From Fastidiosipila sp. (lineage in GTDB: Bacteria; Bacillota; Clostridia; Saccharofermentanales; DTU023), in assembly GCA_012511175.1 (NCBI GenBank), contig JAAZGO010000014.1, forward strand, positions 1 to 60,180: 60,180 nucleotides of DNA, given 5' to 3'. Each line of letters starts with the position of its first letter. Within the stretch, counting starts at the first letter, position 1. The notes beneath the pieces are model-generated. The model was given only the letters and a program-made list of their open reading frames with translations. It did not search any database and was not told where the DNA came from. Made by a program: the position numbers and the translations under genes. Of this stretch, positions 43,863-52,716 are shown piece by piece.

Positions 43863-44761
43863 CGGAGTGCCCCTTCCGCCTCATCTTCCTGTTTGCCGGT
43901 AAAGAGGGACAGCTGTTCGCCCCGCCATGGCGAAAAAGTGCTGGGGATTTCACTATAAAAAGGGTCGCTGCAGAAAAAGGGGCGGGAGCAGGCATAGCGG
44001 GGCGAAACATGAAGGACATAGTCATGTCCCGCCTTTGCTCCTTCACTGGCCAGGTAGTCCCTGACGGTGCTCAGGGCAAGTTCCGGCAGGTTGTTTTCTT
44101 CTGAAAGATGGGAGAGCACGATGGCTTCTGTGCCATGGCGGACCAACCAGGAGGCAGCCCGTGCCGACTCCTGGTTTGAGAGATGGCCCGCAGGACCTGC
44201 GATCCTTCTTTTCAGGAAGTGCGGATAGGAGCCCGATTCCAGCATATGGGGGTCGTAGTTGGATTCCAGATGAATGATCCGGCAGCCGGTCAGGGCCTCT
44301 CGGACCGTTTCCGAAAAATGCCCCAGGTCTGTTGCGATTCCGATATCCCCAAGAGCTGTCCCGATCCGGAAGCCAACCGGATCGGCCGCATCATGCGGGA
44401 TTGAAAAAGGGGTGATGACTGTCCCTTTAACAACAAATGGACGGCCCGGCTCAATCAAATGGAGCAGGGAATCCGCAACCCGCCCCAGTTCGCCCCTGAC
44501 GGCCTGGTAGGTCTTCCCGGTCAGGTAAAGCGGGATCTGGTGACGGCGCATGACAACACCGATGCCCGCGCAATGGTCAGTGTGTTCATGAGTCAGTAAG
44601 AGGGCGTCCAGGGTGTGCGGCGATTCGTCAATGGAATGGAGCGCCCGGTCAAACTGGCGGCCGTTGATCCCGCAATCGACAGCGAGTCCTGCTGACTCCG
44701 TGCGGATGAAGGTCGCATTGCCGCTCGAGCCCGACCGAAGTGATACAGAAAATACTTCCAT
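43859..44761 (-). CDS. walJ: metallo-beta-lactamase-fold hydrolase, WalJ/YycJ-like
   Basis: A 300-residue metal hydrolase; related YycJ/WalJ proteins act on nucleic acid (5'-exonuclease-like) and sit by walRK in Firmicutes. Signatures: SLRSGSSGNATFIRT, LLTHEHTDHCAGIGV (HxHxDH), IPHDAADPVGFRI and IVLSHLSEENNLPELA. ATG 44761 lies just past the murA stop. An alternative TTG lies nine bases earlier. Confidence 0.85.
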   Translation of the reverse strand: MEVFSVSLRSGSSGNATFIRTESAGLAVDCGINGRQFDRALHSIDESPHTLDALLLTHEHTDHCAGIGVVMRRHQIPLYLTGKTYQAVRGELGRVADSLLHLIEPGRPFVVKGTVITPFSIPHDAADPVGFRIGTALGDIGIATDLGHFSETVREALTGCRIIHLESNYDPHMLESGSYPHFLKRRIAGPAGHLSNQESARAASWLVRHGTEAIVLSHLSEENNLPELALSTVRDYLASEGAKAGHDYVLHVSPRYACSRPFFCSDPFYSEIPSTFSPWRGEQLSLFTGKQEDEAEGALR

Positions 44762-44766
44762 GAAAG

Positions 44767-46032
44767 TCAAGTTTCGCGGCGGTCAATCTCTGCGCCAAGC
44801 CGGGTCAGTTTCTCCACAAAGTGCTCATAGCCGCGTTCAATCCGATCGATGTCGAGTACCTCCGTGGTCCCCTTTGCCGCCAGCCCCGCCATGGCCAGTG
44901 CGGCGCCGGCACGCAGGTCGCGGGCCTCCACCTGGGCTCCGGTCAGACTGGAGTTGCCCTGGACAATGGCCAGCCTCCCCGATGTGATAATGTTGGCGCC
45001 CATCATGCGCAGAGCGTCAATGTATTGGAAGCGGTTCTCCCAGACGTTTTCGATCATGCGGCCTGTCCCTTCAGCCACACAAAGAAGAACCGTGGCCTGG
45101 GGCTGCATATCCGTCGGGAAACCGGGATAGGGCATGGTCTTAAAGCTGGCGGCCCGGAGAGTATCACCATCCTTCATGTAGCAGCGGATGGAATCCTCCC
45201 CTTCCTCAACGGTCACACCCATCTCCACCAGTTTGGCCGTCAGCGGCTCCATGTGCTTGGGAATGACCCCTTCAACCGTAATGTCGCCTCCGGTTAGCGG
45301 CGCCAGAATCATGTAGGTGCCGGCTTCAATCTGGTCCGGGATCACGGTGTACTCCTGGTTGGCAGGCAAAGTCGGACGGCCGTTGATCCGGATCACATCG
45401 GTTCCCGCACCCCGCACATCGGCGCCCATGGCATTGAGGAAATTGGCTACGTCAACGATATGCGGTTCGCGGGCCGCATTATCAATGACCGTCTTGCCCT
45501 TGGCCTTGACAGCGGCGAGCATGATGTTAATGGTCGCTCCGACGCTGACCGTATCGAGGAAAATGCCCCCGCCCCGGAGCTCCTCGGCCTGGCAGAAAAC
45601 AATCCCGTGGGCGACGTCAGTTTTTGCCCCCAGAGACTGGAAACCTTTCAGGTGCAGGTCAATGGGGCGGACACCAAAATCACAGCCTCCGGGCATGCGG
45701 AGGGCCACCCGGCCAAAACGGCCGAGCAGGGTGCCAAGCAGGTAATAGGAACCCCTCAGCTTGGCGACGCGATCGTGCAAAACTTCATGGGTATTGATCG
45801 TCCTGGCATCCAGCCGTACCTTGCCGGGCCCCAGCCGCTCGACAGTTGCGCCGATATCACTGAAAATCTGCAATAAAGTATCAATATCGCTGATGGCCGG
45901 GAGATTATCGATGACACAAGGCCCGTCGACTGCCATGGCGGCAGCCAGAACCGCCAGCGAGGCATTCTTTGAGCCTCCGATCTTCACACGACCGTTCAAG
46001 GGTTTCCCACCTTTAATCAAGTAACTGCGCAA
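44767..46032 (-). CDS. murA: UDP-N-acetylglucosamine 1-carboxyvinyltransferase
   Basis: A 421-residue enzyme of the first committed step of peptidoglycan synthesis, phosphoenolpyruvate plus UDP-GlcNAc. The PEP-binding Cys117 is present in LRMPGGCDFGVRPIDLHLKG, so the enzyme should be fosfomycin-sensitive. IGGSKNASLAVLAAAMAVDG near the start is typical. TTG 46032 has AGAGG five bases upstream. It lies between walK and walJ, placing wall synthesis in the wal transcript. Confidence 0.97.
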   Translation of the reverse strand: MRSYLIKGGKPLNGRVKIGGSKNASLAVLAAAMAVDGPCVIDNLPAISDIDTLLQIFSDIGATVERLGPGKVRLDARTINTHEVLHDRVAKLRGSYYLLGTLLGRFGRVALRMPGGCDFGVRPIDLHLKGFQSLGAKTDVAHGIVFCQAEELRGGGIFLDTVSVGATINIMLAAVKAKGKTVIDNAAREPHIVDVANFLNAMGADVRGAGTDVIRINGRPTLPANQEYTVIPDQIEAGTYMILAPLTGGDITVEGVIPKHMEPLTAKLVEMGVTVEEGEDSIRCYMKDGDTLRAASFKTMPYPGFPTDMQPQATVLLCVAEGTGRMIENVWENRFQYIDALRMMGANIITSGRLAIVQGNSSLTGAQVEARDLRAGAALAMAGLAAKGTTEVLDIDRIERGYEHFVEKLTRLGAEIDRRET

Positions 46033-46044
46033 GTGAACCTCTTT

Positions 46045-47400
46045 TCAGTTTGAAGGAGTGATATTGATACCATTGTTAACTTTTTTATCGATTATTTCAA
46101 GAAGAGAGCGCACATCGATTGACCCCTCTTCCCTGCCCGGCTGACCTGCCCAATCCCGGATCGCCGAGGCCGCCTCCTTGGTAATTGCGTCAACAGGCTG
46201 GACCTTGCGCTGCAGGTCAACCAGGGTCAACCGCAGCAAATGCGACGCCTTGGGCAGATAGAGGGTAAACTGGCTGCCTTCGGCCAGCACGCTTTCCGCG
46301 TCGATTCTCCCACGGTGCATTCTGGCCAGCTCAAGGGCAATCGGCAGACCCAGGCCGGTACCGCCAAACTGCCTCGATCCCGTTTTGTCCACCCGGTAGA
46401 AGCGCTGAAAGATCAGATCCAGCGCTGACTTGGGAATCCCAATTCCGTTGTCTTTGACCTTGACATAAAGATCATCAGCCACCGTGCCAACATAAATCTG
46501 CACCTGTCCGCCCTCATCCGTGTAGCGGATGGCATTCATGATCAGGTTGGACAGGATCCGCTCGATGGCATTCTTATCCGCGAAAACAGCCGGTTCGCGT
46601 GTCATGGCATAGAAGTCAATCTCTACTTGCCGGGCAGCCGCCTGATCCTTCAGGCGCTCGCTGAGCTGGCGCGCGCATTCGACCAAATCAAAGACCGATG
46701 CTTGCAGGGGCATGCCGCTGCTGTCCAGGCTGGACAGGAGCAGAAGGTCGGCAATCAACCGCTCCATCCGGATGGAATCGTCGTAAATCCGGCTGATATC
46801 AGCCCTGACCTCCTCATCTTCTTTTTCACTGATACCCCAGTCGAGCAGGGTTTCCGTGTAAGATTTAATGGTCGTCAGGGGTGTCTTCAACTCATGCGAA
46901 ACGTTGGCGACAAAGGCCTTTCTCCGCTCTTCCTGCAGCATGATGTCCGTGAAATCCTGAACGGTCACCAGATGTCCGCCAAAGCGGTGCTTGCTGCCAC
47001 GTACGGGATGGTGCTGACAGACCAGCCGGAGGTAGCGGTCGTTCAGCATGATCTCACCCGTGACGGCCTCACTGCCCAGATAGAGGGCGGCCCGCATGCC
47101 GTTCTCCGTCCCGTATTGGTCAAGAAAACCGGAGAGTGTGTCGGGGACCACCGGAAGCCACTCGGAGGCAACCGGGTTTGACGCGATCAGACGGTCATCA
47201 CTGCCGTAGGCGACAATTCCGATGTCGAGCGAAGCAAGGATGGCCTGCGATTCTGTCCGTTCGTTGGCGATCCGGTGGACCGTGCGCATCATATCCTGAC
47301 CCTTGCGCCGCTGCTCCCGCCTGCTGTTCCACAACATGGCCGGAATAAGAAGGGCGGCTGTCACGGCAGATGACAACAATACAAGTTGAAAAGGTGTCAT
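46045..47400 (-). CDS. walK: sensor histidine kinase, WalK-like, single-helix form
   Basis: A 451-residue kinase. A single helix (about residues 5-24) is followed by a PAS-like region (about 50-150) and then the kinase core: H-box FVANVSHELKTPLTTIKSYT with His169, N-box RILSNLIMNAIRYTDEGG, G1 VKDNGIGIPKSAL, F-box FQRFYRVD, G2 GGTGLGLPIALE. A C-terminal tail of about 65 residues follows the ATPase. No extracytosolic sensor domain or HAMP is evident, unlike B. subtilis WalK, but like the streptococcal VicK. It follows walR by six bases. Confidence 0.9.
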   Translation of the reverse strand: MTPFQLVLLSSAVTAALLIPAMLWNSRREQRRKGQDMMRTVHRIANERTESQAILASLDIGIVAYGSDDRLIASNPVASEWLPVVPDTLSGFLDQYGTENGMRAALYLGSEAVTGEIMLNDRYLRLVCQHHPVRGSKHRFGGHLVTVQDFTDIMLQEERRKAFVANVSHELKTPLTTIKSYTETLLDWGISEKEDEEVRADISRIYDDSIRMERLIADLLLLSSLDSSGMPLQASVFDLVECARQLSERLKDQAAARQVEIDFYAMTREPAVFADKNAIERILSNLIMNAIRYTDEGGQVQIYVGTVADDLYVKVKDNGIGIPKSALDLIFQRFYRVDKTGSRQFGGTGLGLPIALELARMHRGRIDAESVLAEGSQFTLYLPKASHLLRLTLVDLQRKVQPVDAITKEAASAIRDWAGQPGREEGSIDVRSLLEIIDKKVNNGINITPSN

Positions 47401-47406
47401 TGAAGT

Positions 47407-48120
47407 TTAGTCGATCCCGCTTTCATCAGGATTACGGCTGAAATAATACCCTACTCCGCGCTTGGTCAGCAGATAGCGGAATTTCTCCGGATCCGGCTCA
47501 ATTTTCTCCCTGGCCCGCCGGACAGTTACGTCAACCGTACGGACATCGCCGTAATACTCGTACTCCCAGACATTCTCCAGGAGTTCCTCCCGAGTAAAAA
47601 CCTGACCTGCATGGCTGGCCAGAAAACGGACCAGCTCGTATTCCCGCAGCGTCAGTTCGGCAGGTTCCCCTCCCACTGTGACCTGGTAGGCATTCTGGTC
47701 GATCACGATTTCGCCGATCCGGATGGCAGACACCTGCTCCGCGCGATCTTCCTGCAAACTGACCCGCCTCAGCTGAGCTTTGACCCTGGCCAGCACCTCC
47801 CGAACACTGAAAGGTTTGGTGATGTAATCATCGGCGCCCAGTTCCAGACCCAGAATTTTGTCAATTTCCTCGCTTTTCGCCGTCAGCATAATAATGGGCA
47901 CCGTCGAATCCCGGCGTATGGTTTTGCAGACATCGAAGCCGTCGACCCCGGGCAGCATACAGTCAAGGAGAATCAGGTGGGGATCCCTTGTTGCGGCGAG
48001 CTTGAGTGCTTCTTCCCCGTCGTAGGCCGCCAGTACCTTGTAGCCTTCCCTTTCGAGATTTGAGCGCAGGATATTGACAATATTCGGCTCGTCATCTACA
48101 ACCAGTATCCGAAAACTCAT
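47407..48120 (-). CDS. walR: response regulator, WalR-like (OmpR family)
   Basis: A 237-residue regulator. Receiver domain (1-120) with the acidic pocket VVDDEP, phosphoryl Asp53 (LLDCMLPGVDGF), Thr in MLTAKSEE and Lys in DYITKPFS. Winged helix (about 135-230) with FTREELLENVWEYEYYGD and RTVDVTVRRAREKIE, typical WalR/YycF text. GGAGG lies seven bases upstream. It heads walR-walK-murA-walJ-pth-mfd. In Firmicutes, WalR is often essential and controls autolysins. Confidence 0.93.
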   Translation of the reverse strand: MSFRILVVDDEPNIVNILRSNLEREGYKVLAAYDGEEALKLAATRDPHLILLDCMLPGVDGFDVCKTIRRDSTVPIIMLTAKSEEIDKILGLELGADDYITKPFSVREVLARVKAQLRRVSLQEDRAEQVSAIRIGEIVIDQNAYQVTVGGEPAELTLREYELVRFLASHAGQVFTREELLENVWEYEYYGDVRTVDVTVRRAREKIEPDPEKFRYLLTKRGVGYYFSRNPDESGID

Positions 48121-48160
48121 CCGTCATCCTCCTTTCAATCCATGCTGCCGGGAGCAGCGG

Positions 48161-48907
48161 TCAATCAGCTTCTTCAAACAGTCCGGTTTTTGACAGCGCG
48201 TCCAGATCGGCGATCACCGTCACCTCATGGTGAAGCTGGATAATCGACCCGGGCACGCGGGGGCTTACTGGACCAAAACAGGCCGCCGCCACTGCTTCAG
48301 CCTTCTTCTTTCCTGACGCAAGAAGCAAGAGCCGGCGGGAACTCATGATGCCCCGCATTCCCATCGTGATGGCCCGGGTCGGAACATCTTCACCTTCGGC
48401 AAAAAAACGCCGATTCGCTTCAATGGTTTCATGGGTCAGATCGACGCAATGGCAGTGTGCTGTGAAATAGTCATCCGGTTCATTGAAGGCGATATGCCCA
48501 TTGCTTCCGATCCCCAGAAGCTGCAGATCGGTGAAGTTAAGCTGCTCCAGCAGTTGATCGTACTCGAGGCATTCCCGCTCAAGATCTTCGGCCATGCCGT
48601 TCGGCACAAAGGTGTTGGCCGGGGAGATATTGACGCGGTCAAAAAGATACCCGTTCATAAAAGCCCGGTAACTTTGCGGGTGGTTGCCGTCCAGGCCGAT
48701 GTATTCATCCAGGTTGACGGTCCGGACGCGTGAAAAATCCAGATTCTCCTCGCCGTGCATCCGGACAAGTTCCTCGTAAGTGCCAAGAGGCGTTGAGCCG
48801 GTCGCCAGTCCCAGGACCGCATCAGGCTTAATCCTGACCAGGGCTGCAATCAGACGTGAAGCCTCCAGGCTCATTTCCTCTTCGTTTGAAACACAGATCA
48901 GCTTCAT
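48161..48907 (-). CDS. nagB: glucosamine-6-phosphate deaminase
   Basis: A 248-residue enzyme converting glucosamine-6-phosphate to fructose-6-phosphate and ammonia. LGLATGSTPLGTYEELVRMH, VRTVNLDEYIGLDGNHPQSY (catalytic Asp), LLGIGSNGHIAFNEP (active-site His) and the ending loop are intact. ATG 48907 is preceded by GGAAG. The longer open frame to 49156 overlaps the next gene and is not used. It could feed wall sugars into glycolysis. Confidence 0.96.
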   Translation of the reverse strand: MKLICVSNEEEMSLEASRLIAALVRIKPDAVLGLATGSTPLGTYEELVRMHGEENLDFSRVRTVNLDEYIGLDGNHPQSYRAFMNGYLFDRVNISPANTFVPNGMAEDLERECLEYDQLLEQLNFTDLQLLGIGSNGHIAFNEPDDYFTAHCHCVDLTHETIEANRRFFAEGEDVPTRAITMGMRGIMSSRRLLLLASGKKKAEAVAAACFGPVSPRVPGSIIQLHHEVTVIADLDALSKTGLFEEAD

Positions 48908-48965
48908 TATCTTCCGCCCTCTTTTTCCGGTTTGATCAATTCCCGATTGACACGGGTTTTCCCGT

Positions 48966-50255
48966 TCAATCGAATACCGGTTCCTCCAAGACCCGGCCAG
49001 CCCGGTAACGGATCTTGATATTTCGATCATCGCCCGTAAAGATAAACTTCTGCAAACGCTCAAAAACGCTGAGCGGCCGATATTTCCTGACCTTGCTGTC
49101 ATCAATGACCAGGGCGTCGAAAGAAAAACCCGGCAGGAACGCCCCCGTCTGCCCAAAGAAGGATCCGCCGCCTGCGGTTGCCATATGGAAGGCTTCCGTA
49201 AAAGTCAAAGTCCGGTAAGCGTGATCAGATTGCGCCCACAAAAGACGTGACGCTCTCATGGCAGATTCGACTGCGTGTCCAATAAACAAGCGGTTGCCGC
49301 CCCCAATATCGGACCCAAGGCCGACCCGCAGTCCGGAGTCAAGCATCTCGCCCGCGGGCATAATCCCTGAAGCAAGATTGCCGTTGGAATCGGGGCAATG
49401 GGCAATCAGGACGTCCTTGTCTGCGAACATCTTCATTTCTGCTTCGGTGTTATGGATGCAATGTGCCATGATGGTCCGGCTCTTGGGCAGAAGATTGAAG
49501 TCCTGGTAGACGGAGAGATAATCCCGCGATTTGGGGAATAGTTCTTTCACCCAGGCCACCTCACCCAGATTCTCGTTGACGTGCGACTGAACGGGCAAGC
49601 CGTGCTCATGCGCCTGCTCGCCCAGCCAGTGGAGAAGTTCATCCGTGCAGGAGGGGGCAAAACGCGGTGTCAGGATAGGCCTGACATCGTCAGCTGCGTA
49701 TTTTTCCGATCCCCTCAAATAACGCATGGTCTCCCGGATGGATTCTTCGGTCGTCTCCTGAAGTACCGCAACGCTGTTGCGATCCATGTTGACCTTGCCG
49801 ACATAGGCGGACAGACCCGCCTTGGCGAACAGGTCCATCAATAAAAGGGCGGCGTCGGTGTGAAGGCTGGAATAGATAGCGCAGTGAAGCGTCCCTGCTG
49901 ACCAGAGGTCCTGAACCAGGTCGCGGAAAACGGTTTCACCATAGGCGTGCTTCTTGAAGTTCGATTCTTCAGGAAAGGTATAGTCTTCCAGCCAGGGGAG
50001 CAGTTCCTTGTCATAACCCAGTCCCCGGGTCACATATTGGACAGCGTGGAGATGAACATCCGAGAAACCCGGAATAATCAATTTCCCTGCGTAATCTGCG
50101 TAATCCACGTCAGGGCCGATCTGGGGGCATTTGTCGCTGACAGCCTCCACACGCCCTCCTTCAACACTCATATAAGCGTCCTCGTGGACAAGAACTTCAC
50201 CCGGATTGGGAGTGAAGACAAAATCACCATGAACGAGCAGTCTTTCTTTAGCCAT
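48966..50255 (-). CDS. guaD: guanine deaminase
   Basis: A 429-residue zinc amidohydrolase converting guanine to xanthine. The metal site is IIPGFSDVHLHAVQYV (HxH), LPVQSHVNENLGE, MAHCIHNTEAEM and VGLGSDIGGGNRLFIGHA. Family length is normal. ATG 50255, the second of two Met codons, lies seven bases after AGGAGG. It is followed at 58 bases by nagB. Confidence 0.93.
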   Translation of the reverse strand: MAKERLLVHGDFVFTPNPGEVLVHEDAYMSVEGGRVEAVSDKCPQIGPDVDYADYAGKLIIPGFSDVHLHAVQYVTRGLGYDKELLPWLEDYTFPEESNFKKHAYGETVFRDLVQDLWSAGTLHCAIYSSLHTDAALLLMDLFAKAGLSAYVGKVNMDRNSVAVLQETTEESIRETMRYLRGSEKYAADDVRPILTPRFAPSCTDELLHWLGEQAHEHGLPVQSHVNENLGEVAWVKELFPKSRDYLSVYQDFNLLPKSRTIMAHCIHNTEAEMKMFADKDVLIAHCPDSNGNLASGIMPAGEMLDSGLRVGLGSDIGGGNRLFIGHAVESAMRASRLLWAQSDHAYRTLTFTEAFHMATAGGGSFFGQTGAFLPGFSFDALVIDDSKVRKYRPLSVFERLQKFIFTGDDRNIKIRYRAGRVLEEPVFD

Positions 50256-50289
50256 CATCCAGCCTCCTGTCTGCAGTAACCTATCCATC

Positions 50290-50330
50290 ATCCGCCCCTG
50301 CCGATGGCTCCGGCGGGCGGATTCCTTTTT
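50290..50330 (+). terminator. terminator-like hairpin ahead of the chromate transporter genes
   Basis: ATCCGCCC and GGGCGGAT (50290-50297 / 50315-50322) form an 8-bp stem, followed by TCCTTTTT. On the plus strand this has the form of a terminator, yet no plus-strand gene lies to its left. It lies in the divergent region between guaD and the chromate genes, so it may be a leader attenuator or end a short antisense RNA. Confidence 0.5.
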
Positions 50331-50377
50331 AATCAGTATACAAGATTTGCCCCTGAGGGGAGTGCTAGAATAGCTAC

Positions 50378-50929
50378 ATGACTTTATGGCAGTTCTTTCT
50401 TGCGATTTTCAAGATCAGCAGCATCACTTTTGGCGGGGGCTACACCATTGTCCCTGTCATCCGTGAAGAATTTGTCTGCAAAAAGCAACTGCTGGATGAT
50501 GAGGAGATGTATGACCTGATCGCCCTGGCCCAATCCGCTCCGGGCCCCATTGCCGTCAGTACCGCGCTTTTGACCGGATACAAATTGAAGGGCAGGGCAG
50601 GCGCCGTCTTGGGTGTTCTTGCCGCTATCCTGCCGCCTTTAATCATCATCTCTGCTTTATTTTACGCCTATGAGGCCTTCGCCTCCAATTTCTGGGTGCG
50701 TGCGGCCCTCCGCGGCATGAGTGGTGCCATTTCCGCTGTCATGCTCCACGCCGTCTATCAGATGGCCAAGCCCTGTCTTTGCCAACACAAATATTTCTCC
50801 GCCGCCTTGATGACTGCTGCCTTCCTGGCCGGTCTTTTCACCTCAATTAACACGGGGCTGATCATTCTGGCACTGGGGGCAACCGGTCTCCTGGCCTTCA
50901 CTTTTCTCCCGGAGGACCGGATTCCATGA
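50378..50929 (+). CDS. chromate transporter family protein, N-terminal-type half
   Basis: A 183-residue membrane protein forming half of a split ChrA-type transporter. ISSITFGGGYTIVPVIREEFV is the family start, and IALAQSAPGPIAVSTALLTG carries the conserved PGP motif. About five helices. No strong ribosome site is seen before the ATG; a TAGAAT hexamer seven bases upstream could even be a -10. Chromate export is shown for some members, but physiological substrates in anaerobes are unclear. Confidence 0.9.
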   Translation: MTLWQFFLAIFKISSITFGGGYTIVPVIREEFVCKKQLLDDEEMYDLIALAQSAPGPIAVSTALLTGYKLKGRAGAVLGVLAAILPPLIIISALFYAYEAFASNFWVRAALRGMSGAISAVMLHAVYQMAKPCLCQHKYFSAALMTAAFLAGLFTSINTGLIILALGATGLLAFTFLPEDRIP

Positions 50930-51489
50930 TCTTCTGGCAGCTCTTCATCGCCTTCCTGGAAGTCGGCGCCCTGGCCTTTGGCGGAGGTTACGCAGCCCTC
51001 CCCCTGATTGAAAATGTGGTGGTCAACCGCTATCACTGGCTCACACTAAAGGAAATGACCGACATCATCGCGCTCTCCCAGGTCACCCCGGGCCCCATCG
51101 CCCTGAATGCTGCCACTTTCGTGGGAACCCGTGTGGCCGGTGTTCCCGGTGCCCTTATCGCTTCGGTGGCAGCCGTCTTGCCGCAGACGCTCTTTCTCCT
51201 TTTCCTCGGATGGTTTTTGTTTTACGGCGGCCGGATCACCTGGATCAACCGGGCCCTTCAGGGACTTCGCCCGGGCGTGGCGGGCCTGATCGGTGTCGCG
51301 GCGGTTTCCATGTTCATTTCCTCGCTCTTTGTTTCCACTTCGCCCATCCGGGCCGACTGGGTCGCCGTCTGCGCTTTTGTTCTCGTCTTCCTTCTTCACT
51401 ATAGGAAGATTGATCTCCTCAAGCTGATCATGCTGGGCGGAGGGATCGGCCTGATCGGGGGTTTAGTGGAACACCTGGCTGGTTTTTGA
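50926..51489 (+). CDS. chromate transporter family protein, C-terminal-type half
   Basis: A 187-residue partner of the previous gene with the same motifs: VGALAFGGGYAALPLIENVV and IIALSQVTPGPIALNAATF. Its ATG overlaps the previous stop by four bases, so the halves are translated as a pair. Both short forms together equal one full-length ChrA. Ends 30 bases before a convergent permease gene. Confidence 0.9.
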   Translation: MIFWQLFIAFLEVGALAFGGGYAALPLIENVVVNRYHWLTLKEMTDIIALSQVTPGPIALNAATFVGTRVAGVPGALIASVAAVLPQTLFLLFLGWFLFYGGRITWINRALQGLRPGVAGLIGVAAVSMFISSLFVSTSPIRADWVAVCAFVLVFLLHYRKIDLLKLIMLGGGIGLIGGLVEHLAGF

Positions 51490-51519
51490 GGAAGAAAGGC
51501 CAAGCTGCATCTTGTACCA

Positions 51520-52716
51520 TCATTCAGCTTGAGGATGGCCCCGGAAAATCTCGAAGAACTTGGCTTTTGCGTAACCGGCTGCGGATGCAAGCAGCACAAG
51601 CAGGCCGGTATATGCGATAAAACGTTGCAATTCCCTGCGGCCTCCCGTAACAGCCCTCAAATAATGAGTCACGGGGATAAGGTCCGACAGCCAGCGGATT
51701 TCCCGGATCCACTGGCCCGCATCAAATAAGATGGGAGACAGGAGCAGACACAGGATCAAGAAGAAAGGGAGAATGGCCAACAGATAATCGCGGTTGGGCA
51801 AGATAAGGGTCAAGACAAAGCAGAGGCATACCAGACTGAGAATATAGGCGGCAAGTAAAAAGACCTCACCCACAAGACCTGCCCCTTTCGCCGGAAATAT
51901 CAACCTTTCGGCCGCTACAGCGAGCCCCCCTCCTGCAATCATGAGCAGGCCTGCCGCCGTCAAAGAACCAGCCAGTCGCTTGATTGCCGGTTCAAAGGGC
52001 ATGATGCGTTGGAAAAAACCAGTCATCGTGTCGTCCAGATACTGAACCGCCCACAAATAGGCGAAAACAAAGAGCAGGAGTGCCGTCAAGCCCCGCGTAA
52101 TTCCGGACATGCCAATCCCCGAAACCCCCGTACGGTCAAAGATCTCGCCGCCATCCGACTGCCTTTCGAGGCGAAGCTTGACTGGACCGGCACCACCTTC
52201 TTCCCATTCGAGGAGAAAAGCTCCGGCCTCAGTCTGGGTCAGCAGTTCACGGCTCATAAGAAAATCCATGGCAAGTTGGGGTGCGCATACCTCGAACAGG
52301 GCGGATACGACCGTCCAGCTTGTGAACAGGGTCATGGAGGCCGGGCTCATGACGCGCGTGATGATCCCCTTGTAGTCTCCTCTGTCTATCCTGTCGTCAA
52401 AATTTTGGGCAAACAGATAACCGCATTCCCAGACACGCGCGGCCACCTGTTCACGTACCTGATTCTCGCTGTCCGCTCTGATAAATTCGGTTTGTTCATC
52501 GGAGTAGGTGAGCAGCCGTCTCCATATCTGCTCACTCTTCCCTGAATCGGCCGGCAGCAAAATTCCAACCTTAAGCGTGTTCACTGATGAAGACGCGGGA
52601 AACAGGATACCCATGAAGATGCCTAACAGAGGCATTAAAAAGAGGCAGATCAGAAATGCCTTCTGACGCAGGAAACGTTTGAGCTGAAGGTTTACAAGCG
52701 CCTGAAAATAACTCAT
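51520..52716 (-). CDS. ABC-2 type transporter permease
   Basis: A 398-residue ABC-2 permease. One helix near the N terminus (FLICLFLMPLLGIFMGILF) precedes a large extracytosolic domain (about 45-215), followed by five helices (LTALLLFVFAYLWAVQYL to AILPFFLILCLLLSPILFD) and a C-terminal helix. ATG 52716 overlaps the preceding gene stop (ATGA). The open frame to 53208 runs into the other gene and is not used. Exports an unknown substrate with its partners. Confidence 0.85.
   Translation of the reverse strand: MSYFQALVNLQLKRFLRQKAFLICLFLMPLLGIFMGILFPASSSVNTLKVGILLPADSGKSEQIWRRLLTYSDEQTEFIRADSENQVREQVAARVWECGYLFAQNFDDRIDRGDYKGIITRVMSPASMTLFTSWTVVSALFEVCAPQLAMDFLMSRELLTQTEAGAFLLEWEEGGAGPVKLRLERQSDGGEIFDRTGVSGIGMSGITRGLTALLLFVFAYLWAVQYLDDTMTGFFQRIMPFEPAIKRLAGSLTAAGLLMIAGGGLAVAAERLIFPAKGAGLVGEVFLLAAYILSLVCLCFVLTLILPNRDYLLAILPFFLILCLLLSPILFDAGQWIREIRWLSDLIPVTHYLRAVTGGRRELQRFIAYTGLLVLLASAAGYAKAKFFEIFRGHPQAE

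Noticed and set aside
50366-50380. TAGAAT -10 placed so that the chromate transporter could be leaderless
   Set aside because: No -35 at a workable distance, and the upstream hairpin argues for a longer leader.
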